In this document: one piece after another, positions 35,700 through 44,134 of the stretch
Numbering within the stretch: the stretch's first letter is position 1
Layout: every line of letters starts with the position of its first letter
Source: JAZFYD01 sp036443405
GTDB lineage: Bacteria > Planctomycetota > PLA2
Direction: 5' to 3'
Length of the DNA: 64,000 nt
NCBI GenBank assembly: GCA_036443405.1
Contig: JAZFYD010000249.1
Location: 3,749-67,748 of the forward strand
Notes under the pieces: generated by a model
What the model saw: the letters and a program-made list of their open reading frames with translations, nothing else
What the model was told of the DNA's origin: nothing
Databases searched by the model: none
Program-made: the position numbers and the translations under genes

Positions 35700-37012
35700 T
35701 CCGATCCGTTTACGTGGCGCAGGATCGTCTCGCGGATCTCGGTCATGTCGCGCGGGCGGTCGCCGTCGCCGAGCAGGATCGGGCCCTCCGCTGGCGAGTC
35801 GGGCAAACGCCCGTGGGAGCCGCCGACAACCGACGGATCCAGCGGCACCACCTCGAACAGCGTTCGGAAGCCGAGCTTCTTCTTCAACAGCGTCCACGCG
35901 ATCGACGCCTTTGAAACACGCTCGTCGAAAAACAGCTCGCACGGGTCGTAGCCGGGCTTGCGGTGGATGTCCACCGTGCGCGCGAAGTCGGGCGCCGCGG
36001 CGTCGTCGAGCCAGTAGGGATATGCGAACCAGCGGTCCTTGGCCGATAACACCACAAGCTCGCCCGACCGCTCGTGGTCGAGGCCCGTCGCGATTTTGTC
36101 GAGAATGCGATCCACGCCGTCGAGCCCCTCGATGACCTTGCGCGCGGCGGCGACGTCTCCTGACTCGCGAACGTATACGTGCGCGAGTTGGTGATCGCAC
36201 ACCGCGAATGCGCGCGACCGAAACGGGTCGAGGATCTCCCCAGTTGCGTTTCTTTGGACGTCGAGCAACCCCGCCTGGCGCAGCGCGCGATTGATCATCA
36301 CCGCGCCGCTCACGTTTGTGATCCCGTACTCCGACGCGACGAGAACCTTGTAGTCGGGCACGGCGTCCATCAGCCGGCCCGCCTCCGCGTCGACCGCACG
36401 GACCTGCTCCGCGATGCGCGAATCATCCGGGCCGAAGCGCTGCAGGTCGTAATCGAGATGCGGGAGGTACACGAGCGCCAGCTTGGGCCTGCGTTTCGCG
36501 AGCACGTCCTTCGCAGCTTTCACGATCCATTGCGTCGATTGGATGCCGGAGGTCGGCCCCCAGAAATGGAACAGCGGGAATCGTCCGTGGGTTTCCTGGA
36601 GCTCGACCCCGAGCTCGGGCGGGTTCGTGTAGAGGTCGGGGATCTTGCGGCCGTCCGCTGGGTACGCGGGACGCTCGGCTACGCTGATCGCGGCGTCGGT
36701 CGCCATGTTGAATCGCCAGAAGAGCACCGCGGTTTCGCCCGGCACGTCCTCCCAGATCTTGCGCCCGGCGACGAGCCGGTTGGAGTGGCGCCAGAACATG
36801 ATCTCGTTGAGGTCGCGGAAATACCAGCCGTTGGCGACCACACCGTGGTCCCGCGGGGCCGTCCCGGTGAGCATCGTCGCCTCGCACGTGCTGGTGACGG
36901 CCGGCAGCGGCGGCGTCAGCGGCGCCGGGGGGCCGAGCGCCGAAAGTCGCGGCGCGTGCGCCAGGAGCTCCGGAGTGAGCCCGACGATGTTCAAGAATAA
37001 GACGTTCGGCAC
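35696..37012 (-). CDS. Type I phosphodiesterase / nucleotide pyrophosphatase family protein
   Basis: A 438-aa alkaline-phosphatase-superfamily enzyme without a signal peptide. The nucleophile is in the AVTSTCEATMLTGTAPRDHG stretch (Thr or Ser before the CEATML turn), and metal ligands lie in YLPHLDYDLQRFGPDD and VASEYGITNV. It hydrolyses phosphodiesters or nucleotide pyrophosphates; the substrate is unknown. Starts with GTG; the N-terminal MPNVLFLNIVGLTPELL is a buried strand with the first metal-binding region. Divergent from the aldolase gene with 123 bases between starts. Confidence 0.87.
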   Translation of the reverse strand: MPNVLFLNIVGLTPELLAHAPRLSALGPPAPLTPPLPAVTSTCEATMLTGTAPRDHGVVANGWYFRDLNEIMFWRHSNRLVAGRKIWEDVPGETAVLFWRFNMATDAAISVAERPAYPADGRKIPDLYTNPPELGVELQETHGRFPLFHFWGPTSGIQSTQWIVKAAKDVLAKRRPKLALVYLPHLDYDLQRFGPDDSRIAEQVRAVDAEAGRLMDAVPDYKVLVASEYGITNVSGAVMINRALRQAGLLDVQRNATGEILDPFRSRAFAVCDHQLAHVYVRESGDVAAARKVIEGLDGVDRILDKIATGLDHERSGELVVLSAKDRWFAYPYWLDDAAAPDFARTVDIHRKPGYDPCELFFDERVSKASIAWTLLKKKLGFRTLFEVVPLDPSVVGGSHGRLPDSPAEGPILLGDGDRPRDMTEIRETILRHVNGSD

Positions 37013-37135
37013 TGCGTCAGGTTACCCGCGGCCTTTCTAACCGGCCATGACCTGCGTATCCTTGGGGGTTAACGGAACGGAAGGCCTCTTGGCCCAAGAT
37101 CGCCGGCGGAAAATGACCGGCGCGGAGGATTGGCA

Positions 37136-38191
37136 ATGTCGCTTGGAAAGATCCAGGAAGTGCTCGGCGATCACGCCGATTCGTTGCTCGGCCACACCTG
37201 CAAGACGATCTCGAAGGACTCGCTCAATCTGCCGGGGCCGGATTTCATCGATCGGGTGTTTGTTGCGTCGGATCGCAAGCCGGCGGTTCTCCGGAACCTG
37301 CAATCGCTTTACGGCCACGGCCGCCTCGCGGGAACCGGTTACGTTTCGATCCTGCCCGTGGATCAGGGCATCGAGCACGCGGCCGGCGCCAGTTTCGCGC
37401 CCAACCCGATCTACTTCGATCCCGAGAACATCGTGAAGCTCGCGATCGAAGGCGGATGCAACGGTGTCGCGTCGACGCTCGGCGTGCTCGGCATCGTCGC
37501 GAGCCGGTACGCGCACAGGATTCCGTTCATCCTCAAATTCAATCACAACGAGTTGCTCACCTACCCGGCCACGTTCGACCAGGTGAATTTCGCCAGCATC
37601 GACCAGGCGTTCGACATGGGCTGCGTCGGCGTGGGTGCGACGATCTACTGGGGTTCCGATGAGGCGTGCCGCCAGCTTCAGGAGGTCGGCCAGGCGTTCG
37701 AGCGTGCGCACGACCTCGGCATGTTCACGATCCTGTGGTGCTACCTGCGCAACCCGGCGTTCAAGAAGGACGGGACGGACTACCACGACGCGGCCGACAT
37801 CACCGGGCAGGCCAACCACCTCGGCGCGACGCTTGGCGCGGACATCGTGAAACAGAAGTTGCAGACCAAGAACGGCGGTTATCCCGCGATCTCGTTCGGC
37901 AAGACGCACGACAAGGTCTACAGCGAGTTGACGAGCGATCACCCGATCGATCTTTGCCGCTACCAGGTTGCGAACTGCTACATGGGCCGCATCGGATTGA
38001 TCAACTCCGGCGGCGCGTCCGGCGGCAACGACCTGCAGGACGCGACGATCACCGCCGTGATCAACAAACGCGCGGGCGGCACCGGCCTCATCTCCGGTCG
38101 CAAGGCGTTCCAGAAACCGATGCGCGACGGCGTGACGCTCCTGAACACGATTCAGGACGTCTACCTCTGCAAGGAGATCGCGCCCGCGTAG
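37136..38191 (+). CDS. fbaB: Class I fructose-bisphosphate aldolase, DhnA/FbaB family
   Basis: A 351-aa Schiff-base aldolase of glycolysis and gluconeogenesis. GGAGG at 37124-37128 selects this ATG over a TTG six bases earlier. Family phrases: [20 protein letters not shown] near residue 75, [28 protein letters not shown] containing the active-site Lys region, and [11 protein letters not shown] for phosphate binding. Length and motifs fit bacterial/archaeal-type class I aldolases. A very strong hairpin starts 21 bases after its stop. Confidence 0.94.
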   Translation: MSLGKIQEVLGDHADSLLGHTCKTISKDSLNLPGPDFIDRVFVASDRKPAVLRNLQSLYGHGRLAGTGYVSILPVDQGIEHAAGASFAPNPIYFDPENIVKLAIEGGCNGVASTLGVLGIVASRYAHRIPFILKFNHNELLTYPATFDQVNFASIDQAFDMGCVGVGATIYWGSDEACRQLQEVGQAFERAHDLGMFTILWCYLRNPAFKKDGTDYHDAADITGQANHLGATLGADIVKQKLQTKNGGYPAISFGKTHDKVYSELTSDHPIDLCRYQVANCYMGRIGLINSGGASGGNDLQDATITAVINKRAGGTGLISGRKAFQKPMRDGVTLLNTIQDVYLCKEIAPA

Positions 38192-38212
38192 CGACACCCG
38201 AGTTTCGACACG

Positions 38213-38252
38213 ACGCGCCACGTATCCGTGAAACACTGGATGCGTGGCGCGT
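38213..38252 (+). terminator. Long hairpin after the aldolase gene that contains the next start codon
   Basis: ACGCGCCACGTATCC (38213-38227) pairs with GGATGCGTGGCGCGT (38238-38252) over 15 positions with a single G-U. The bases between continue the stem as GTG/CAC around an AAA loop with one bulged T. This gives about 18 pairs. The 3' side is GTTCGTTTGTCG, only weakly U-rich. It fits a terminator for the aldolase, but the GTG start of the following HEAT gene (38244) lies in the right arm, so it may also gate that gene's translation. Confidence 0.7.
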
Positions 38253-39971
38253 GTTCGTTTGTCGATCATTGGTCTGACGCTCGGCGTTGTTTTCATCTGG
38301 ATGATGCGAGAGCCCGAGCGGACCGGACGACTGGCCGACCCTCCGTTGGAGGCCGCGTTCAAGGGTGGGACGACACCTAAAATCGGTCCGGGCAACGGTG
38401 ATCCGATCGACTACGGCGATCAACCCGATGTCGACGACGCCCTGCTCGATCTCGTCTATGAGTTCTGGCTGGGGATCGACTTCAAAAGACTGGACCTTCT
38501 GATCCGCGATCTGCGCGGGTCCGACGACGCCGCGCGCAAAGCAGCGCTCGCGGAGGTCCAACACCTAGTGCGGTGGCCTCATTCGCGCTGGGAGAGCAAC
38601 ACTTGGCCGCCGAGCGTGAGCACCGACCACTTCCTGCGCTTTGATTTCAAGGTGCGTTTTGTCGCGCGCAGCATCGTGTCGGCGCTGGACGGTGTGTTCG
38701 AATCCAAGGATCGAGACGTTCGTGTGCTGGCGGCGATCGTGCTCGCGGAGCTGGGTCCGTCATCGTCCGACGCCGGACCGGTTCTCGCAAAGGCACTCGA
38801 AGATCCCGATTTCGAAGTGCGGTTCGAAGCGGCCGCAGGCCACTACCGCGACGAGCGCACCGTGCCGACGCTGGCCCATGCCGTGAACCGCGTCGAATAT
38901 CGGTCGAAGGCACTGCTCGCGCTCTCGGAACTTGGGCCGAGAGCGCGGGACGCAATCCCGGTGCTCGCGAAGATTGAGCCGGACTTCGAGGTGGTGCGGG
39001 CACTGGCCGCGATCGGCGCACCCGCAAACACCTTCCTCCCGGTACTCGACCGGGCGCTTCGTTCCCGGTGTCACTACACCCGAGCCGAGGCGCTGACCGT
39101 GCTCGGCGAAATGGAGTTGCCGGAGGAGCTCAGCGGCGCCACGGCCGAAGCGATAGAACGAATCAAGTCCCGGCTTGACGAGCAGCGAGACGGCGTCCGT
39201 GAAAGCGCAGTGCTCTCCCGCCTCGACCCCGCGCATGAACCGAATCTGTCGGCCTGCGTTTCCGCGTTGTCTTCGGGCTCCGAGTGGCGCATCTGTTCCG
39301 GCGCCGCCGCATGCGCCGTGATGGGCGAGCGCGCCCGCTCCGCGGCACCGGAGCTGATCTCCGTCCTTCTCGAATCGGGCATGAGCGAGGAGTACTTGGC
39401 CGCCGCGCGGGCACTGGGCGCGATCCGGCCACCGCCGGAGACCGCGGTACCGGCGATCACCCAAAAGCTCGCGGACACCTACAACTACGGCGACTGGTTA
39501 CACCGTCCGCTCATCGAGGCTCTGGCGGCCGCGACCAGCCACGCCGACGATGCGGCCCGCGCGCTGCTCGATCGGCTCGCCATGGAGCCGCCAAGCGATG
39601 ACGATTTCTTCTGGCGCAACGTCGATCCGACGCGTGTCGTGCGCTACATGGGTTGGCTGGCCGACGAGTCGGCTCTGGCTCGCGATTACGTCCTTGACGC
39701 TGCCGCGCGCGGCGGCGGCATCGAACGGTGCGAGGCTCTTTTGGCGCTCGCGAAGTTCCGGCAGGAGCGGAGTACCGCGATCGACCTGCTCGAGACCGGT
39801 CTGGAAGCTCCCGACTTCCTCGTTCGAATGGTAGCCGCGCGTGCCCTCGGAGACATTGGCCCCGCGGCGGCTCGCGCGCGCCAAACGCTCGAGAACATCG
39901 TCATGGATCCCGACGAGCGCTCGGAACTGCGCGGCGAAGCCCGCGAAGCGCTGCGGCGCATCGGCTCCTGA
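38244..39971 (+). CDS. HEAT-repeat protein with N-terminal membrane anchor, 575 aa
   Basis: The GTG start gives MARVRLSIIGLTLGVVFIWM, a signal anchor without a clear cleavage site. From about residue 90 on there are many HEAT-like helical pairs, for example RDVRVLAAIVLAELGPSSSD, EVRFEAAAGHYRDERTVPTL and VRMVAARALGDIGPAAARAR. No catalytic residues are visible. These solenoids bind proteins; as an anchored periplasmic scaffold its partner is unknown. If the hairpin over the start codon is a terminator, transcription begins inside or after it and the true start may be later (ATG at 38301), losing half of the anchor. Confidence 0.78.
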   Translation: MARVRLSIIGLTLGVVFIWMMREPERTGRLADPPLEAAFKGGTTPKIGPGNGDPIDYGDQPDVDDALLDLVYEFWLGIDFKRLDLLIRDLRGSDDAARKAALAEVQHLVRWPHSRWESNTWPPSVSTDHFLRFDFKVRFVARSIVSALDGVFESKDRDVRVLAAIVLAELGPSSSDAGPVLAKALEDPDFEVRFEAAAGHYRDERTVPTLAHAVNRVEYRSKALLALSELGPRARDAIPVLAKIEPDFEVVRALAAIGAPANTFLPVLDRALRSRCHYTRAEALTVLGEMELPEELSGATAEAIERIKSRLDEQRDGVRESAVLSRLDPAHEPNLSACVSALSSGSEWRICSGAAACAVMGERARSAAPELISVLLESGMSEEYLAAARALGAIRPPPETAVPAITQKLADTYNYGDWLHRPLIEALAAATSHADDAARALLDRLAMEPPSDDDFFWRNVDPTRVVRYMGWLADESALARDYVLDAAARGGGIERCEALLALAKFRQERSTAIDLLETGLEAPDFLVRMVAARALGDIGPAAARARQTLENIVMDPDERSELRGEAREALRRIGS

Positions 39972-39980
39972 ACGTCCACG

Positions 39981-40012
39981 AAAAAAGGGCCGCGGCGTGT
40001 TGCCGCAGCCCT
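39981..40012 (-). terminator. Intrinsic terminator of the thiolase gene
   Basis: On the minus strand AGGGC-GCGGC pairs with GCCGC-GCCCT (one A/C mismatch, 5-base loop) and is followed directly by six T. It lies 20 bases after the thiolase stop. The same hairpin could also end the plus-strand HEAT gene. Confidence 0.88.
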
Positions 40013-40031
40013 GGGTTCGATCGGGTTGTCG

Positions 40032-41219
40032 CTAGACCTTGAGGACGACCGCCGCCGCCGTGTCGCCTGCGGCGCAGCCGGCGAAGAGCACGTAGCCGCC
40101 GCCTTCCAGCCGGGCCTCTTCGATGCCTTCGCACATCAGCCGCGCGCCGGTCGGACCCTGCGGGTGGCCGAACACGAGCGACGAGCCGTAGTTGTTGAAG
40201 GACTCCGCGTCGATGCCGAGTTCACGCGCCATGTAGAGGTCGTTGACCGCGAACGGGTTGTGCGTCTTGATGACCTTGCAGTCGCTGATGCTGATCCCGG
40301 CGGCGTCGAGCGCCTGTTTCGCGGCGGGGACGACGGCTTTGGCCATGTAACCCTTCTCCACGCGCGCCGAACCGAACGAGATCACCTGCACCGGATCGCC
40401 GCCGCGGCTCCACGCCTTCGCTCGATCGTGCGAGCAAACCACCATGCCGGCGCTGCCGTCCGCGGGGAACGTCTGCGTGCCGAACGTGATCGTGCCCTCG
40501 GGCATGACGGGCTTGAGTTTCGCCAGCCCCTCCGGCGTCGTCGGGAACACGCCCTCGTCGCCTTCGATCGTCGCGACGACCTTGCGTCCGCTCGGGTTGA
40601 CTTCGTAAGGCGTGAGCATGTAGCGCTTGTGGAAGCCCGTTTCGACGGCCTTTTGATACTGCGCGTTGCGATGCAACGTGAGCGCGTCCATCTCCTCGCG
40701 ACCGATGCCCGCCTCCTTCGCGACGTTCTCGGCCGTCTGGATCATCGAACCCTTCGCCCACGGATCGAAACTGAAGTTGTCCCAGACCCAATCCTCGCTG
40801 TCGCCCTTGCCGCCGGGGCCGTTCGGGTTCGGGTGGTACAGGTGCGCACCGTTGCTGCACTTGTCCGCCGTGACGACAACCGTAGCTTCGCCGCCGCCGC
40901 ACTCGATGCCCTGGGCCGCGTGCGCGAGCGCCGCGGCGCTTGTCGCGCACGCCTGGCTGATCATCGCGCCGGAGATGCCGGGTGCGCCGATCATGCCGGC
41001 GATCCACGACGCGCCGTAGAAGACGCGCTTGGCCGGAATCGTCCAGCCGAAAACGAGCGAGTCGAGTTCGCCGGCGGGGATTTCGCGAGCCGCGAGTCCC
41101 TTTGTCGTAACGTCGGCGGCGAACTTGACCATGTGCAGTCCGGCGAGATTGCCCTGCCATTTGCAAAACGGTGAGGACCAGTAACCGCCGGCGGGGAGGT
41201 AGGCCTTTTCAAAGCGCAT
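40032..41219 (-). CDS. Thiolase-family acyl-CoA acetyltransferase with divergent active-site motifs
   Basis: A 395-aa thiolase fold protein. The nucleophilic Cys is in SQACATSAAALAHAAQGIE near residue 90. The usual NEAFA block is THNPFAVNDLYMA, the His block is FGHPQGPTGARLM, and the C-terminal Cys block is FAGCAAGDTAAAV instead of the common C-x-G. All catalytic Cys/His positions therefore seem kept but in unusual surroundings, so it may act on a special acyl-CoA or be one of the thiolase-like groups of unknown reaction. Monocistronic, with its own terminator. Confidence 0.85.
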   Translation of the reverse strand: MRFEKAYLPAGGYWSSPFCKWQGNLAGLHMVKFAADVTTKGLAAREIPAGELDSLVFGWTIPAKRVFYGASWIAGMIGAPGISGAMISQACATSAAALAHAAQGIECGGGEATVVVTADKCSNGAHLYHPNPNGPGGKGDSEDWVWDNFSFDPWAKGSMIQTAENVAKEAGIGREEMDALTLHRNAQYQKAVETGFHKRYMLTPYEVNPSGRKVVATIEGDEGVFPTTPEGLAKLKPVMPEGTITFGTQTFPADGSAGMVVCSHDRAKAWSRGGDPVQVISFGSARVEKGYMAKAVVPAAKQALDAAGISISDCKVIKTHNPFAVNDLYMARELGIDAESFNNYGSSLVFGHPQGPTGARLMCEGIEEARLEGGGYVLFAGCAAGDTAAAVVLKV

Positions 41220-41401
41220 CGTCTTCTCCTGATGGCCCCGGATTCGTATTCAGGGGCTTGTTTTGGGCGATTTGAGCGTGAACCGGCGATCCTATCACGA
41301 CCGGCCAGAAGCCCCTTGGGCCCGCGAACCCGCTGAGGCCGCCGCGCGCCTACCGGCGCCCCCTTGGCCTGAGCATCCGATTGGTCGATAGGCAGAGCGG
41401 C

Positions 41402-42313
41402 ATGGCGATCGTCAAGGAGGAGTGCCGGCGTTGCGGCGGGCCCACGCGGCCCGGCGAGAGCGTCTGCGAAGGTTGCGCGGGTGGGTTTGTACGCGCCGTT
41501 CGTCGCCCGCGCGTGCGTCCGGAGACACATCCGTCAGCGCAAACGTTTCACGGCCAGCACGAAATCCCGGTGGTCGAACGACCGGCCCGTGGGCCCCTAG
41601 GCCTGCCCGAGGACTGGCTCTACCTGATCTGCGGCGCGTTGCTGGCGCCCGTCTTCACGTTCACGCCAATCCTGAAATACATGGGTTGGTTCTTGGCGTC
41701 GCTCGTTCACGAGATGGGGCATGCGCTGGTGGCGTGGCTCTGCGGCTGCCCCGCGGTCCCTGCAATCCGGTTGGACGGTCACGCGTGGGCCACGCATCAA
41801 TCGCAAGTCATGATTCTTGCGCTGCTCGTGTGGGCCGGCCTTGGCTACTTGACCTGGCAACAGCGGCACAGGAAACCGCTCTCGATCGCGCTCGGGATCG
41901 CGACGCTCGCGTACCCGGCGATCGCGTTCACCGGCGCACGCGATTCGTTGTTCCTGCTCGCGGGCCAGTCCGGCGAGATGGCTTTCGCCGCGATCTGTCT
42001 TTGGCGCGCCATGACCGGCGGGTTCACCGCATCGCGTGCGGAACGCGTTGCCTACGGTGCGGCGGGGTGGTTTCTCCTGGGCAGGAACATCCACTTGGCC
42101 GGCGGCCTCGTGTTCAGCGACAGCGTGCGCGCGTGGTATCAGCGCAGCGGCTCCCTCGGTATGGAAAACGACTATCTGCGTCTCGCGCGTGCGTGGGGCA
42201 TGTCCATCGAGAGTGTCGGTACGCTGATGCTGCTGGTCGCGCTGGCGATCTTCCCGACCGTGTGGTGGATCACGCGGAGGATCCGACTCGTTCCGTTCGA
42301 GCACCGGTCATAG
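41402..42313 (+). CDS. M50-like membrane metalloprotease with N-terminal zinc ribbon
   Basis: A 303-aa protein. Residues 8-27 hold two CxxC knuckles (CRRCGG and CEGC), a rubredoxin-type zinc ribbon in the cytoplasm. From about residue 75 there are six to seven membrane helices. The second contains SLVHEMGHALVAWLCG: an HExxH zinc site within a membrane segment, as in site-2 protease (M50) families. The second M50 motif (NPDG or DG) may be AIRLDGHAW shortly after, which is an unusual position. It probably cleaves membrane-embedded substrates. The 3' end overlaps the convergent PrsW-like gene by 6 bases. Confidence 0.72.
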   Translation: MAIVKEECRRCGGPTRPGESVCEGCAGGFVRAVRRPRVRPETHPSAQTFHGQHEIPVVERPARGPLGLPEDWLYLICGALLAPVFTFTPILKYMGWFLASLVHEMGHALVAWLCGCPAVPAIRLDGHAWATHQSQVMILALLVWAGLGYLTWQQRHRKPLSIALGIATLAYPAIAFTGARDSLFLLAGQSGEMAFAAICLWRAMTGGFTASRAERVAYGAAGWFLLGRNIHLAGGLVFSDSVRAWYQRSGSLGMENDYLRLARAWGMSIESVGTLMLLVALAIFPTVWWITRRIRLVPFEHRS

Positions 42314-43039
42314 GCGTTCGCCGTCGGTGTCCTTGTCGGTGTCACCGTCGGCGGGCGCGCTAGCATCGGTCCGGAACGGGGACGCGGAGTCCGCCCGGTT
42401 CGCGAGCAACGACAGGTTGATCAACAGCGCGGGAATTCCGAGCAGCACGGTGAGGCGCGGAACCAGGTCGGCGTTGGGCGCGGTCACGAGCACGTCGTAG
42501 ACGCCGTGCGCAAGAACCGCGAACAGCAGGCCACGGAACTTGTACAAGCGGCGTTCGTGCGGCGGTTTCAGCAGCGCGAACCCGAAGTGGTATCCGATGA
42601 TGCCGGTGAAGCCGACGTGCGCGAGCGTGGCGGTGAACGCACGCTGCAAGAGGATGCCCTCGTTGAGCCAGAGCGCGTAGAGCACGTTCTCGACGGTGGC
42701 GAATCCGAGGGCGACCGCCGTCCCGTACACGATCCCGTCCATCGGCTCGTCGAACTCCCGATGGCGGTACGCGAAGATCCAGACGATCGCGAACTTCGCC
42801 GCCTCTTCGACGAACGCGATGCGCACGAAGTTGTCATAGAGCCGCGCGGTCCAGCCGTCCCCCGGCAGCGGTATCGCCATCTCGAGGAAGTACGCGGGCG
42901 CGGCGACCAACGCGCCGAGTACGTACAGCTTCAGGACGACCAGCTTCGGCTCGCGCTGCCAGCGGTCGCGCTTCCAGAACAACCACAGCCAGAACAGCGC
43001 CGGAGCGGACGCTCCCAGGAGGATCCGCAGATACTGCAC
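42308..43039 (-). CDS. prsW: PrsW-family intramembrane protease
   Basis: A 243-aa protein with eight or so membrane helices. It shows the family's catalytic Glu pair in AFVEEAAKFAIVW, then DGIVYGTAVALGFATVENV with a conserved Glu-Asn, then the His motifs LAHVGFTGIIGYHFG and LAHGVYD. PrsW proteins cleave membrane-bound anti-sigma factors or related signals by regulated proteolysis. The C-terminal tail is hydrophilic and Asp-rich (DASAPADGDTDKDTDGERL). Directly follows the FUN14 gene with a 3-base gap, so they are coexpressed. Confidence 0.88.
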   Translation of the reverse strand: MQYLRILLGASAPALFWLWLFWKRDRWQREPKLVVLKLYVLGALVAAPAYFLEMAIPLPGDGWTARLYDNFVRIAFVEEAAKFAIVWIFAYRHREFDEPMDGIVYGTAVALGFATVENVLYALWLNEGILLQRAFTATLAHVGFTGIIGYHFGFALLKPPHERRLYKFRGLLFAVLAHGVYDVLVTAPNADLVPRLTVLLGIPALLINLSLLANRADSASPFRTDASAPADGDTDKDTDGERL

Positions 43040-43042
43040 GCG

Positions 43043-43582
43043 TCAGCTCTTCTTGAGCCCGAGGTACCAGCCCGCCATGAACGCCGCGGCGGACGGGAGT
43101 TTGTGCTTCACGATCGCGCCGACACCGGTGTCCGACGAGATGTTCAGGACAAAGTCGTGCAGCACCTTCGCAAACGCGCCCCAGTCGATGCTGACGACGC
43201 CCTGGTAAGCGAGCACTTGAAGCAGCACGAAGAAGATCGCGAGCAGGATGAGCGCCCATCGCATCGCGGTGCGCGCGGCGATACCGACCGCGATCCCGAG
43301 CAGCATCGAGATGCCACCCTCGGTGAGAAACGGCAGCAGCTTGACGACCGGGCCGGGTTCGGGCGCCACGGCGGGTTCAGGTTCGGCGGGTGTGCCGTCG
43401 GGCAGGAACGACGTCGCGTGCGGCTGGCCGGGTTGGGGAGTCGGATCCTGCTCCGCGGGGTGCGCCCAGACGACGCGGCCGAGCACCGAGAACGCGACGA
43501 CGCCGAACAGGACCATGACCAGGCGTCGCCGCCAGGTCAAAGGCGCAACGGATTCGGGCTGGGTGTCGGCTGTTGTCGTCAT
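43043..43582 (-). CDS. FUN14-domain membrane protein
   Basis: A 179-aa protein. A first membrane helix (LVMVLFGVVAFSVLGRVVWA) is followed by a Pro-rich linker. Residues of about 85-175 match FUN14: LPFLTEGGISMLLGIAVGIA, then three helices and LPSAAAFMAGWYLGLKKS at the end. FUN14 proteins are small membrane proteins of unknown bacterial function; the eukaryotic member is a mitophagy receptor. Paired with prsW in one transcript. Confidence 0.85.
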   Translation of the reverse strand: MTTTADTQPESVAPLTWRRRLVMVLFGVVAFSVLGRVVWAHPAEQDPTPQPGQPHATSFLPDGTPAEPEPAVAPEPGPVVKLLPFLTEGGISMLLGIAVGIAARTAMRWALILLAIFFVLLQVLAYQGVVSIDWGAFAKVLHDFVLNISSDTGVGAIVKHKLPSAAAFMAGWYLGLKKS

Positions 43583-43658
43583 CTTTTCGGCGGCGGTGCA
43601 AGGCTACCAGAGCGAACCGCCGCGCCGGGTCGCTTTGCCGTGGTGTTAGCTTTGGCGC

Positions 43659-44132
43659 GTGCGAGTTCTCGTCGACGGCCACAACGCGATGTACGCGCTA
43701 GGTGTGTCCGGAAAGGACCACGAGGCGCGGCGCTTGGCACTCTTGCAGCGCGTGGCGACGGTCGCACCCGAGGCGATCGTGTTTTTCGACGCGCGCAACG
43801 CGTCCGAACGCCAGGGGTTCGACCGGACGCGCGAGGCCGGTGTGAGCGTGCGGTACTGCCGCCACCGCGAGGCGGACGCGGCGATCCTCGAGGCGGTACG
43901 CGGCGAGAGCAACCCCGGTCGCATCATCGTCGTGACAAAGGACCGCGAGGTGGCCGGCCGTTGCGCGCAACTCGGCGCGCGGCCCGTTTCTCCGGAGGAC
44001 TTCTTCGCGCAGGCGGAAGAGCCCGCGTCGCAACCCACGCGACGATTCCCGACCATGCGGTTCACACCCGCAGACTTCGGCCTGCCGGACTACGTCGATC
44101 TCGACGACCCGGATCCGGATCTCGTGGAGTAG
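43659..44132 (+). CDS. NYN-domain (YacP-like) nuclease
   Basis: A 157-aa cytoplasmic protein starting with GTG. The N-terminal VLVDGHNAMYALG carries the first acidic residue of the PIN-like NYN site; further Asp residues are in EAIVFFDARN, READAAILEAV and IIVVTKDREV. YacP-type NYN proteins are RNases. The last 40 residues are an acidic tail (DYVDLDDPDPDLVE). Divergent from the FUN14 gene, convergent with a giant repeat protein. Confidence 0.87.
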   Translation: MRVLVDGHNAMYALGVSGKDHEARRLALLQRVATVAPEAIVFFDARNASERQGFDRTREAGVSVRYCRHREADAAILEAVRGESNPGRIIVVTKDREVAGRCAQLGARPVSPEDFFAQAEEPASQPTRRFPTMRFTPADFGLPDYVDLDDPDPDLVE

Positions 44133-44134
44133 CG

